From RGIG3009 sp045578625 (lineage in GTDB: Bacteria > Bacillota > Clostridia > Oscillospirales > Acutalibacteraceae): 45,808 nucleotides of DNA. The notes under the pieces are model-generated. The model made no database searches and was not told where the DNA came from. It saw only the letters and a list, made by a program, of their open reading frames with translations. Below, in pieces: positions 8,262 to 15,619 of this stretch; positions within the stretch are counted from its first letter, which is position 1, and each line of letters starts with the position of its first letter. Made by a program: the position numbers and the translations under genes. The stretch covers positions 1 to 45,808 of the forward strand of contig JAZNKN010000023.1 of assembly GCA_045578625.1 (NCBI GenBank). Direction: 5' to 3'.

Positions 8262-8297
8262 AAGCCCTGCGACAGGTTTCTGTCGCAGGGCTTTTCT
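8262..8297 (+). terminator. Terminator of the Ca2+-ATPase gene
   Basis: A perfect 13-bp stem AAGCCCTGCGACA/TGTCGCAGGGCTT with a six-base loop, then TTTTCTTT. On the other strand it ends the oxidoreductase remnant. Confidence 0.9.
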
Positions 8298-8550
8298 TTA
8301 TACTTCGGTCGTCCAATCTTCATCCCATGGATAGCGCATCCGCAGCACTTCTCCCCCGCGTTCTGCGGAACACTGGGCATAGATACCGGGAAGCGTCATG
8401 CGCAGGCCTTCACGCAGACTGATCGGCGCGGGATCACCGTTTTTCACCGCGGTAAAGAAATGATCCAACATCGCATAGTCCATACCGCCGTGGCCTACCG
8501 CTTTAGGATTGTTTTCGTACGCCGGCGGCATAAAGCTGCCGTCCACTCGA
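8298..8550 (-). pseudogene. C-terminal remnant of a Gfo/Idh/MocA-family oxidoreductase
   Basis: About 82 residues remain, reading HGGMDYAMLDHFFTAV, then GDPAPISLREGLRMTLPGI and finally MRYPWDEDW. This is the typical tail of NAD(P)-dependent sugar oxidoreductases or the related GH109 glycosidases, usually 350-450 residues long. The Rossmann domain and most of the C-terminal domain are absent. The reading frame runs upstream straight into the terminator of the neighbouring DeoR gene, with no start codon carrying a ribosome site. I read this as a deletion that removed the 5' part and joined the tail to the DeoR terminator. Confidence 0.8.
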
Positions 8551-8564
8551 AGCCGAATAAGAAT

Positions 8565-8602
8565 AAGCAGGTACGGACCGAGAGGTCTGTACCTGCTTTC
8601 TT
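8565..8602 (-). terminator. Terminator of the DeoR-type regulator
   Basis: AAGCAGGTACGGACC pairs with GGTCTGTACCTGCTT (one wobble), loop GAG. It directly follows the stop codon of the regulator gene and separates it from the oxidoreductase remnant. Confidence 0.85.
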
Positions 8603-9348
8603 TATATTTTCACTTGAATAATGCGTGTATGGGGATATGTTTCAGCCACCGAAGAAAAATCATAATCACTGATAACGTAATCCACACCGCCGAAATCGCA
8701 TAGCATCTTATTCCCGCGACGGTTACGCTTTTCGTTATCCACCAAATAAAAGACCTGCTCCGCGTTCTCTAACATAACGCGGTGCAGGTCATAATACACC
8801 CCACCGCATCCAACCACCCCGTCGTCCGTCACACTACCGGTGGAAAAGAACGCCTTGTCTGCACGGTATGTACGCGCCATATCCACCGTATCCACACTAC
8901 CGGTCATACTCGGCGCTTCCAGGATCCTGCCGCCAAGTACAATGCAGGCGACCCCCAATTCACTCAGCGATGCCGCTAAAGTAATGTTGTTGGTAATCAC
9001 CGTCAGATGCTCTTTTTCCGCAAGATACGGTCCCATATGCTGTGCGGTTGTGGATCCGTCAATAAACAGCACATCGCCGTCTTTGACAAATTCTGCCGCC
9101 TTTTGCGCGATGCGCTCCTTAGCGTGATGCTGCTTGTGCTGACGGAACACCAGCGGCACCGCACCGGCTGTCACCAGTTCCACCCCGCCATAACTGCGCC
9201 GAACCAATTGCCGCTTTTCCAACGTGTTCAAATCGCGGTTGATCGTCGCCGAGCTGTAGCACAGCTTTTCTATCAAATACGCAACCGTCACGTACTGGTG
9301 TTTTTCCAAGATCGCGAGTATCTCGTCCTGCCGTTCTTGCGGATACAT
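8602..9348 (-). CDS. DeoR-family transcriptional regulator
   Basis: A 248-residue protein. Residues 1-57 form the DeoR helix-turn-helix (YPQERQDEILAILE, then YSSATINRDLNTLEKRQLV). From about 75 on comes the DeoRC sugar-phosphate sensor domain of the ribose-5-phosphate-isomerase fold, with DGDVLFIDGSTTAQHM and VITNNITLAASL. Such regulators respond to phosphorylated sugars and usually control an adjacent carbohydrate gene; here the adjacent oxidoreductase is a remnant and the divergent gene is a MATE exporter. GGGGAGG four bases before the ATG fixes the start. Two direct repeats between it and the exporter gene are candidate operators. Confidence 0.9.
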   Translation of the reverse strand: MYPQERQDEILAILEKHQYVTVAYLIEKLCYSSATINRDLNTLEKRQLVRRSYGGVELVTAGAVPLVFRQHKQHHAKERIAQKAAEFVKDGDVLFIDGSTTAQHMGPYLAEKEHLTVITNNITLAASLSELGVACIVLGGRILEAPSMTGSVDTVDMARTYRADKAFFSTGSVTDDGVVGCGGVYYDLHRVMLENAEQVFYLVDNEKRNRRGNKMLCDFGGVDYVISDYDFSSVAETYPHTRIIQVKI

Positions 9349-9366
9349 ACTGCCTCCCCAAAATGA

Positions 9367-9415
9367 GAAAAGTTGAGAATTCTCCGTTTTTTTGAACCCT
9401 ATTGCGAAAAGTTGA
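9367..9415. promoter_or_regulatory. Candidate operator: direct repeats GAAAAGTTGA
   Basis: The 10-mer GAAAAGTTGA occurs at 9367-9376 and 9406-9415, spaced 39 bp, between the divergent DeoR and MATE genes. Each copy is flanked by a short inverted match (GAGAA..TTCTC; GCGAA..TTCGC). The second copy falls between a plausible -35 TTGCGA (9402-9407) and -10 TATTAT (9425-9430, 17-bp spacing) of the MATE gene, a position where a repressor would block transcription. Confidence 0.5.
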
Positions 9416-9471
9416 AAGATTCGCTATTATTATAGGCGTTAGCAAAGGCTGTGTCAAGTGGGGTAGTTTAT

Positions 9472-10818
9472 ATGCGCGATCTAACCTCCGGAAATCTTTC
9501 CAAAACCTTTTTACGCTTTGCCATACCGGCCATCCTGGCCGGCTTGCTGAGCCAAGCCTATTCCATTATCAACTCTATCGTTATCGGCAAATTCTTGGGG
9601 ACGGAATCGTTAGCGGCGCTGGGAGCGACCGGCGAGTTCCTTTCGCTGATCGACGCGGTATTCTGGGGTTACGGTGTGGGCTGCGGCATCTACGTCGCCA
9701 AGCTGTTCAGCGCGGGTGATAACCTGAAACTCCGCAACACCATCATCGCAACGCTGCTGACCGAAAGCATCGTAGCAGTTCTGCTTGGCGCCGCATTGAT
9801 CACCCTTCATCAACCGCTGCTTAATATGTTACGGGTCGATCCGCTGATTCGTAAAGAAGCGGCGCAGTATTTCTGCATCATCGTCGGCGGTCTGGTCATT
9901 CAAAACTTCGCCTGGTTGGGCGTCTATCTGACCAATGCACTGGGCATCTCCTCGTTCCCGCTGTATATGTCCATCATCTCCTGCGTTGTCAATATCTCCG
10001 GCAATCTGCTGTCCGTACTGGTGCTTGATGCGGGTGTCATCGGTGTAGCACTGTCTACTATTCTTGCCTCCGCCATCGTTGCGGTTTGCTACATTGTGAA
10101 GTTTCTGAAGATCTTTCGCGAGCTTGGTGCCGATGGGCGGTTTTCAATGGCAGGTTATTTCCGCGGAGCGATCCCCTATGCTGTCCCCTCAATGTTTCAG
10201 CAATGCTTGATCTACGTTGCCAACGCTTGTGTCACGCCGCTGATCAATGCCAACGGTTTCGCCGCCACGGCCGCGTTCAGCGTCTCTCGGAAGTATTATA
10301 ATCTGGTAGCATCGATCTACCAGAACTCCACCAAGGTCATGGCAAACTTTACTTCACAATGCACCGGCAACGGCAGATACCACCGCATCCGCGGCGGTAT
10401 CTGGATCATCCTGCGGCAATCCACACTGTTTGTCGTACCGCTGCTCCTCACCTGCTGCCTGTTCCCCACCTTTATGGCCGGCTTGTTTTTCAATGCGCAA
10501 ACCCCGGCAGAAAGCTATGCTCTGACCGTCCCGTTCCTGCGCTTCTTCCTGCCGTTGATCCTATTCAATCTGATCAATAACCTGTTCCACGCGATCTTGA
10601 AGGGCTTGAAATCGACCCGATTGCTGTTACTTTCTTCGTTCATCGGCTGCGTCACATACGTCTGCGCCGGATACGCCCTGGAGCCGCTGTGGGGTCTGTA
10701 CGGCATTTACTCCGCTCTGGCGCTGTCGTGGATCACCGAGGCGATCTTCGCCATTATCATTTACATCAGCGGGAAATGGCAAACGCCGGCAATGCGGCAA
10801 GCGCTGCAAAAAGCATAA
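9472..10818 (+). CDS. MATE-family multidrug/toxin exporter
   Basis: A 448-residue protein with about twelve hydrophobic helices in two similar halves and the family's N-terminal layout (TSGNLSKTFLRFAIPAILAG, then INSIVIGKFLG). MATE proteins export cationic drugs, metabolites or flavins using Na+ or H+ gradients; the substrate cannot be told. The start is placed at MRDLTSG because GGGG lies eight bases upstream; an in-frame GTG at 9451 would add seven unlikely residues. It is divergent from the DeoR regulator, which may control it, and ends at a terminator. Confidence 0.9.
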   Translation: MRDLTSGNLSKTFLRFAIPAILAGLLSQAYSIINSIVIGKFLGTESLAALGATGEFLSLIDAVFWGYGVGCGIYVAKLFSAGDNLKLRNTIIATLLTESIVAVLLGAALITLHQPLLNMLRVDPLIRKEAAQYFCIIVGGLVIQNFAWLGVYLTNALGISSFPLYMSIISCVVNISGNLLSVLVLDAGVIGVALSTILASAIVAVCYIVKFLKIFRELGADGRFSMAGYFRGAIPYAVPSMFQQCLIYVANACVTPLINANGFAATAAFSVSRKYYNLVASIYQNSTKVMANFTSQCTGNGRYHRIRGGIWIILRQSTLFVVPLLLTCCLFPTFMAGLFFNAQTPAESYALTVPFLRFFLPLILFNLINNLFHAILKGLKSTRLLLLSSFIGCVTYVCAGYALEPLWGLYGIYSALALSWITEAIFAIIIYISGKWQTPAMRQALQKA

Positions 10819-10821
10819 CAA

Positions 10822-10855
10822 AAACCGGTGGGATCACTTCCCACCGGTTTTTTCT
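10822..10855 (+). terminator. Bidirectional terminator between MATE and gtrA-like genes
   Basis: AAACCGGTGGGA pairs with TCCCACCGGTTT, followed by TTTTC. It serves the MATE gene; the convergent GtrA-like gene ends inside it. Confidence 0.85.
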
Positions 10856-11304
10856 TTGCGAAAAACAAATAACTTGCTCACGATGTAATTCAGGATAAGT
10901 ACCATGACCTGAGCGCCGACCTTGACCGCCAACCCGGGAAAACCGAGCCAGGTGATGAACACCAGAATGACCAATTCCTCGGCAAAAAAGGTTGCCAGAC
11001 GGCCGCCGTAAAAGCGAAACAACTGATTCCAAAACGCCGCACCGGATGCGGATGCCTGAAAAACCCACAAACGGTTGGTCACAAAAGCAAACAACACGGC
11101 TAAGAACCAAGAAACGGTGTTCGCAATATGTTCATTCAGCTGTAAGACACCCTCACACAACCAAAACGAGCCAATGCTGATGACGGTAGTCAAGCCACCG
11201 AAAAACAGATACAACAGCATCTCACGGTGACGCCGCCAAAACGGCTGTAAAGGCTTCAGCCAGCAGCAGGTAAACAAGCGATCAAACAGATCTCCGTCGG
11301 CCAA
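10834..11304 (-). CDS. GtrA-like membrane protein
   Basis: A 156-residue protein with four hydrophobic helices and the GtrA pattern: LYLFFGGLTTVISIGSF in helix 1, then SWFLAVLFAFVTNRLWVF with the conserved N-R-x-W/Y-V-F, and NYIVSKLFVFR at the end. GtrA proteins are proposed flippases or partners for polyprenyl-phosphate-linked sugars made by GtrB-type enzymes; a GtrB-like glycosyltransferase is encoded three genes upstream. The start is a TTG (residues MADGDLFDRLF) because AAGGGGGG stands seven bases upstream; no ATG fits until helix 1. Confidence 0.85.
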   Translation of the reverse strand: MADGDLFDRLFTCCWLKPLQPFWRRHREMLLYLFFGGLTTVISIGSFWLCEGVLQLNEHIANTVSWFLAVLFAFVTNRLWVFQASASGAAFWNQLFRFYGGRLATFFAEELVILVFITWLGFPGLAVKVGAQVMVLILNYIVSKLFVFRKEKTGGK

Positions 11305-11323
11305 TGGGATACCCCCCTTTTGT

Positions 11324-11914
11324 TTAACGCGTCGTGCGGCGAACAGCGGAAATAATACGCTCCGTGACCGGAGACAGCACCAGATTAAGCACAAATTCAA
11401 ACAAAAAATTCACGCCAATGAGGCCAATAAACACATACGTTACCAGTTCTTGACCGCCTGCCCACGCAGTTAGGGTGTCGCGGAACAGGAACCACATACC
11501 GAGAACAAATATACCGGTGTTAACGATCGGCACAACGACCGCGGAAGCGATCACGCCCAGAAACGGCTTTTTCGCACCACGAAACAGTTGCGCTACCGCA
11601 CCGCCGGCAGCACCGGCTGCCGTTCCTTTGAACAGGCACACCAACGCGGTAAGCCACGGATTGACATTCCACAGCACGTTACCGCCGACATCCATGCCGG
11701 TAATGCAACAGATCACGACGACCACACCGAAAATGAAACCCAGTAATGCACCGGACCGCACGCCGAACAATGCGCCGCCGACGACTAAGGGAATCAGCAC
11801 CAACGACAAGTTGAAGGTGCCGATCTTGATGCTATAGCTCATCAGCTGCAGCACAACGATCAGTGCCGCCAAAATGGACAGTTGGGTCAGACGAACCGTT
11901 TTTTGATTGACCAT
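11324..11914 (-). CDS. ECF transporter S component, probably for pantothenate
   Basis: The 196-residue membrane protein has about six helices. The N-terminal helix has the S-component look (LTQLSILAALIVVLQLM), followed by VLIPLVVGGALFGVRSGALLGF. S components bind a vitamin and work with the shared EcfAA'T module, which is not in this window. The specificity is a guess from context: the gene lies directly downstream of coaX, and pantothenate transporters (PanT) are often linked to pantothenate kinase. The ATG at 11914 is chosen over a GTG nine bases upstream because GGAG is eight bases before it. A small GC hairpin precedes the ribosome site. Confidence 0.8.
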   Translation of the reverse strand: MVNQKTVRLTQLSILAALIVVLQLMSYSIKIGTFNLSLVLIPLVVGGALFGVRSGALLGFIFGVVVVICCITGMDVGGNVLWNVNPWLTALVCLFKGTAAGAAGGAVAQLFRGAKKPFLGVIASAVVVPIVNTGIFVLGMWFLFRDTLTAWAGGQELVTYVFIGLIGVNFLFEFVLNLVLSPVTERIISAVRRTTR

Positions 11915-11965
11915 AAAAAACACTCCTTGCTGCTGCTCCCTGGGGGATGCAGCGCATTTTGTATT

Positions 11966-11990
11966 AAAAAACCGTCAGGCACGGTTTTTT
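11966..11990 (-). terminator. Terminator overlapping the coaX stop
   Basis: AAAAAACCGT pairs with ACGGTTTTTT across CAGGC. The stem includes the last codons of coaX, so it probably attenuates transcription into the ECF and gtrA-like genes. Confidence 0.8.
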
Positions 11991-12742
11991 TCGTAGATAA
12001 GGCGCAGGCCGTCCAATAACAGACGGTCATCATACACCGTTTCACGGCGGCAAGCAGCGGCAATCTCGCGCCCCAGACCGCCGGTAACCACTACCGTAGC
12101 CGAAGCCCCAAGCTCTTGCTCGATGCGGTCACACATACCCTCCATCATTGAGGCCGTGCCGAACACCGCGCCGGAACGCATGGAATCGCCGGTGTTGGTG
12201 CCGATGGCACGCTCCGGCGCTTTGATGTGGACGCGCTGCAGCAGCGAGGCATTGCTCACCAACGAATCCAACGAGGTCGCCACGCCCGGCATGATCGCAC
12301 CGCCGCGGAAAGCGCCGTTACTGTCGATCGCCGAAACGGTCGTCGCAGTACCGAGATCCCATACGATGCAGGGATAGCCGTATTTATTCACAGCGGCAAC
12401 CGCGCCGACTAACAGATCGGCACCGAGCTGCGCCGGATTGTCGATGCGGATGTTCATACCGGTCTTGATACCGGGGCCGACCATCAGCGGCTCAACACCG
12501 ACGATACGCTGCACCGCCTCACACAACACCGCATCCAATCCCGGAACGACCGAGCTGAGGATAGCACCGTGGATCGCATCGGGAGCGATATCGTGCAGCT
12601 TGAGGATCGACAGCAATTCAACCGCGTACTGATCGCCGGTGCGTGACCGATTGGTGGCCAAACGACATTCACACGCCAGCTCATCGCCGCGGAATACACC
12701 CACGGTCAGGTTGGTATTTCCCAGATCAAGTGTCAGCAGCAT
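11975..12742 (-). CDS. coaX: Type III pantothenate kinase
   Basis: A 255-residue enzyme that phosphorylates pantothenate, the first step of coenzyme A synthesis, in the ASKHA fold. The N-terminal phosphate loop DLGNTNLTVGVF, the substrate region GPGIKTGMNI with NPAQLGADLL, and the second phosphate motif VWDLGTATTV are all present, as is the late VVTGGLG. Length is normal for CoaX. The ATG overlaps the end of the upstream glycosyltransferase gene by 17 bp and follows AGGAGGTG, so translation is probably coupled. A terminator hairpin overlaps its stop codon. Confidence 0.95.
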   Translation of the reverse strand: MLLTLDLGNTNLTVGVFRGDELACECRLATNRSRTGDQYAVELLSILKLHDIAPDAIHGAILSSVVPGLDAVLCEAVQRIVGVEPLMVGPGIKTGMNIRIDNPAQLGADLLVGAVAAVNKYGYPCIVWDLGTATTVSAIDSNGAFRGGAIMPGVATSLDSLVSNASLLQRVHIKAPERAIGTNTGDSMRSGAVFGTASMMEGMCDRIEQELGASATVVVTGGLGREIAAACRRETVYDDRLLLDGLRLIYEKNRA

Positions 12743-13670
12743 GAGCGGTCACCTCCTCAGTACGGTGCGCAATGATATAACGCGGGCGGTCCTTGACCTC
12801 GTCATAAATACGAGCAATGTAATGCCCAATGATGCCCAGGCTGATCATGATCGAACCGCCGATCAGCAAGAGCAGCAGGATCACCGTGGTAAAGCCCTCG
12901 ACGGCATCTCCCATAAAAAAGCGTACCAGTGTCTGAACACCGAGTACAAACGTGCAAACCAGCAAAATACCGCCCAGTACGGTCACCAAACGCAACGGTG
13001 CGGTGGTGAACGAGGTGATATTGTTGATCGCATATTTCAGCAAGCCGCCGATCGACCACTTGGACTGGCCGTTGATACGCTCGGCGACCTCAAACTCCAC
13101 CGTAGTGGTACGGAAGCCCGCCCAAAACGACAAGGCGCGGAAGAAGGTGTCCTTCTCCTGCAGCGAGTTGAGCACGTCAACGACGCGGCGATCCAACAGC
13201 TTAAAGTCGGAGGAGGATTGCATATCCATACCGACAGCGCGACCAACCAGACGGTAGAACAAACGCGCAAAAGCGCCGTGTGAGGCGCTTTCCTTGCCGC
13301 GGCTGCTCTTCTTCCCTTCCACGACCTCATAGCCCTGCTCCCACAGCGCCATCATCTGCGGAATGACCTCCGGCGGGAACTGCATATCACAATCGGTGAC
13401 GACACACGCATCGCCCTTTGCTTCTTTCAGGCCCGCAAAGATCGCGGCTTCCTTGCCGAAATTGCGGCTAAACGATACACCGCGTACCGCGGGATCTTTC
13501 TTTGATTCTAGACAGATCAGCTCATAGGTGCGATCCTGCGAGCCGTCATCCACAAAGATCAGCTCATACGCAATATCGGCACCGCGCAGCACCTCAGACA
13601 GACGCTGCACCGCCAATGCAATGTTTTTTTCCTCGTTATACGAGGGGATCACCACGGACAGTAAACTCAT
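12726..13670 (-). CDS. Family 2 glycosyltransferase, GtrB/DPM-like
   Basis: A 314-residue membrane-bound glycosyltransferase. The GT-A domain shows VVIPSYNEEKNI, VDDGSQDRT and the metal motif DCDMQFPPE; SRNFGKEAA and NGQSKWSIGGLLKY are hallmarks of the polyprenyl-phosphate glycosyltransferase (GtrB/DPMS) group. Two C-terminal membrane helices (about 232-300) anchor it. The likely reaction is transfer of glucose or another hexose to undecaprenyl phosphate at the inner face of the membrane, with the GtrA-like protein of the same operon as partner. AGGAGG precedes the ATG. Confidence 0.9.
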   Translation of the reverse strand: MSLLSVVIPSYNEEKNIALAVQRLSEVLRGADIAYELIFVDDGSQDRTYELICLESKKDPAVRGVSFSRNFGKEAAIFAGLKEAKGDACVVTDCDMQFPPEVIPQMMALWEQGYEVVEGKKSSRGKESASHGAFARLFYRLVGRAVGMDMQSSSDFKLLDRRVVDVLNSLQEKDTFFRALSFWAGFRTTTVEFEVAERINGQSKWSIGGLLKYAINNITSFTTAPLRLVTVLGGILLVCTFVLGVQTLVRFFMGDAVEGFTTVILLLLLIGGSIMISLGIIGHYIARIYDEVKDRPRYIIAHRTEEVTAHAADT

Positions 13671-13697
13671 CCGTATGTCCTCCTTCAGGTAAAACTT

Positions 13698-14168
13698 TTA
13701 CAGATCCCGACGCAAGGCACGCTCGGCTTCTCGCTTCATGTCGCGTTTTGCCGCGTCCTCGCGCTTATCATACAGCTTTTTGCCGCGACACAGCCCCAAC
13801 TGCACCTTGACGCGTGAACCCTTAAAATACAGCGACAGCGGGATCAGCGTCAATCCCTGCTGTTGCTTGAGCAAACCGTACAAACGAAAGATCTCGCGGC
13901 GGTGCATCAGCAAGCGGCGCACGCGCATCGGATCCCGATTGAAAATGTTGCCTTGCTCATAGGGGCTGATGTGCATCCCCTTGACAAACAGTTCCCCATT
14001 GTCTACCGTGCACCAGGCATCCTTGAGATTGACCGAACCGCGACGGAGCGATTTGACTTCGGTTCCGCACAGCTCGATCCCCGCTTCCATCGACTCCTCA
14101 ACGAAGTAGTCATGGAAGGCTTTTCGGTTTTCGGCAATGGTCTTGGTTGCGACCCGTTCGCCGGCCAT
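13698..14168 (-). CDS. smpB: SsrA-binding protein SmpB
   Basis: A 156-residue partner of tmRNA in rescue of stalled ribosomes. Typical signatures: NRKAFHDYFVEE at the start, GIELCGTEVKSLRRGSVNLK in the OB-fold, PYEQGNIFNRDPMRVRRLL, then the basic tail GKKLYDKREDAAKRDMKRE that enters the mRNA channel. AAGGAGG lies seven bases before the ATG. It sits between recR and a glycosyltransferase gene with short gaps, probably in one transcript. The ssrA RNA itself was not found in the window. Confidence 0.97.
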   Translation of the reverse strand: MAGERVATKTIAENRKAFHDYFVEESMEAGIELCGTEVKSLRRGSVNLKDAWCTVDNGELFVKGMHISPYEQGNIFNRDPMRVRRLLMHRREIFRLYGLLKQQQGLTLIPLSLYFKGSRVKVQLGLCRGKKLYDKREDAAKRDMKREAERALRRDL

Positions 14169-14180
14169 GACAATTCCTCC

Positions 14181-14780
14181 TTACAGCTCGCTGCGACCCT
14201 CCAGAGAGCGGCGCAGCGTCACCTCATCGGCATATTCGAGATCGCCGCCCACAGGGATACCGTAGGCCAAGCGAGTGACTTTAATTTCAAACGGCTTGAG
14301 CAGCCGGGACAGGTACATTGCGGTGGCCTCGCCCTCGACGGTCGGATTGGTGGCCATAATAACCTCCGTCACGTCGGTATTAGCCACACGTGACAGCAGC
14401 TGCTTGATACGCAGCTGATCAGGGCCGACACCGTCCATCGGCGAAATCGTGCCGTGGAGAACGTGGTAAACTCCCTGATATTCCCGTGTGCGTTCAAAAG
14501 CCAACACATCCTGCGGCTCCTCTACTACGCAGATCACGCTCTCGTCGCGGTTAACGGCCGAACACACGCTGCACTGCTCCCCGTCTGTCAGGTTGCAGCA
14601 GATCTCGCATTCGTGAATGTTTTTGCGGGCATCCACGATCGCACCCACAAAGCGGTTGGCTTCCTCCTCCGGCATCGACAACACCGAGAACGCCAAGCGA
14701 ACGGCAGTTTTATGACCGATGCCGGGAAGCCTCTCCCACTGCTCGATCAGTTTGTCCAACGCGGCCACACGATATGCCAT
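14181..14780 (-). CDS. recR: Recombination mediator protein RecR
   Basis: This 199-residue protein works with RecF/RecO to load RecA at gaps. It has the N-terminal helix-hairpin-helix (LIEQWERLPGIGHKTAVRLA), a four-cysteine zinc finger (CEICCNLTDGEQCSVC), the Toprim domain (ICVVEEPQDVLAFERT) with the Walker-like region ATNPTVEGEATAMYL, and the C-terminal LAYGIPVGGDLEYADE motif. It is part of the classical dnaX-ybaB-recR group, but here a VanZ-like gene sits between ybaB and recR. AAGGAAG precedes the start. Confidence 0.97.
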   Translation of the reverse strand: MAYRVAALDKLIEQWERLPGIGHKTAVRLAFSVLSMPEEEANRFVGAIVDARKNIHECEICCNLTDGEQCSVCSAVNRDESVICVVEEPQDVLAFERTREYQGVYHVLHGTISPMDGVGPDQLRIKQLLSRVANTDVTEVIMATNPTVEGEATAMYLSRLLKPFEIKVTRLAYGIPVGGDLEYADEVTLRRSLEGRSEL

Positions 14781-14783
14781 GTG

Positions 14784-15260
14784 TCAGCTTCCTTCCGTTT
14801 GTTTTTGAAAACGAGAGCGAATACGCATCTCACATTTGTACGCCAACAGCGACAGCGCAACACCCAACAGTATCCCTACACCGTCCTTAAATACGTCGAA
14901 CCACTCAAACGCTCGCCCTTCGGCAAACAGCAACTGATGGTATTCATCGAAGATCGCATACGCCAAGCAGGCAAAATACGCGATGGGCAGCCAGTAGTCG
15001 GCGGTATACGAACGCGCGAGCAGCGAAGCAAACATACCGAGCAGTGCAAACGAAGCAACGTGCGCTGCACTGCGCACCAGCTCGTGCAGAGTATCCTGCT
15101 GCTCCTTGGTGAACTCAAAAAACGAAAACAGGCTGCTAAGCAACCCTTGCGTCACAGCACCGCTGAGCGCAGAGGACTGTTCCGCAGACTGTCCCGAAAA
15201 CATAAAGATACCTGCGGCGACCGATAAGGTCAGCACCCACAGAACGACCTTCCTCATCAT
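14784..15260 (-). CDS. VanZ-like membrane protein
   Basis: A 158-residue protein with four helices and the VanZ pattern: N-terminal helix ending in FMFSGQSAEQSS, AAHVASFALLGMFASLL, YAIFDEYHQLLFAEGRAFEW with FDVFKDGVGILLG. VanZ confers low teicoplanin resistance in enterococci, but most homologues have no known function, and nothing here indicates a resistance operon. It is embedded between ybaB and recR with gaps of 12 and 3 bp. The ribosome site is weak, so translational coupling to ybaB is likely. Confidence 0.85.
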   Translation of the reverse strand: MMRKVVLWVLTLSVAAGIFMFSGQSAEQSSALSGAVTQGLLSSLFSFFEFTKEQQDTLHELVRSAAHVASFALLGMFASLLARSYTADYWLPIAYFACLAYAIFDEYHQLLFAEGRAFEWFDVFKDGVGILLGVALSLLAYKCEMRIRSRFQKQTEGS

Positions 15261-15272
15261 AGCGTCAACCGA

Positions 15273-15614
15273 TCAAAACGGCAGGTTCATACCGCCGGTC
15301 AGCTTACCCATGGTCTCCTCCGACTCGGCCTGCGCCTTGCGCACCGCTTCGTTGACAGCCGCCATGATCATATCCGACAGCATTTCGGTATCGTCCGGAT
15401 CGACCGCTTCGGGATTGAGCTCCAACGAACGCAGCAGATGCTTGCCATCCACTGTGGCAGTGACCATACCGCCGCCGGCAGTGGCGGTGTATTCCTTGGC
15501 CTCCAGCTCAGCCTGAGCCGTCGCCATATCCTCTTGCATTTTCTGTGCCTGACGCAGCATGGCCTGCATATTATTGCTGCCGCCGCCATAGCCCTGCGGT
15601 AATCTTGCTTTCAT
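15273..15614 (-). CDS. ybaB: YbaB/EbfC-family nucleoid-associated protein
   Basis: The 113-residue DNA-binding protein has the typical core MLRQAQKMQEDMATAQAELE and the strand region ATAGGGMVTATVDGKH, with LNPEAVDPDDTEMLSDMI after it. The family coats DNA as a dimer and is almost always encoded beside dnaX and recR, as here. The ATG at 15614 (MKARLPQG) is preferred to a TTG nine bases upstream because AAAGAGG then sits at the right distance. The N-terminus has a Gly-rich extension (YGGGSNN). Confidence 0.95.
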   Translation of the reverse strand: MKARLPQGYGGGSNNMQAMLRQAQKMQEDMATAQAELEAKEYTATAGGGMVTATVDGKHLLRSLELNPEAVDPDDTEMLSDMIMAAVNEAVRKAQAESEETMGKLTGGMNLPF

Positions 15615-15619
15615 CGTCG

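Noticed and set aside
14784..15260. Glycopeptide resistance determinant (VanZ)
   Set aside because: No vanHAX or two-component genes are nearby; VanZ-like proteins are widespread in Clostridia without resistance.
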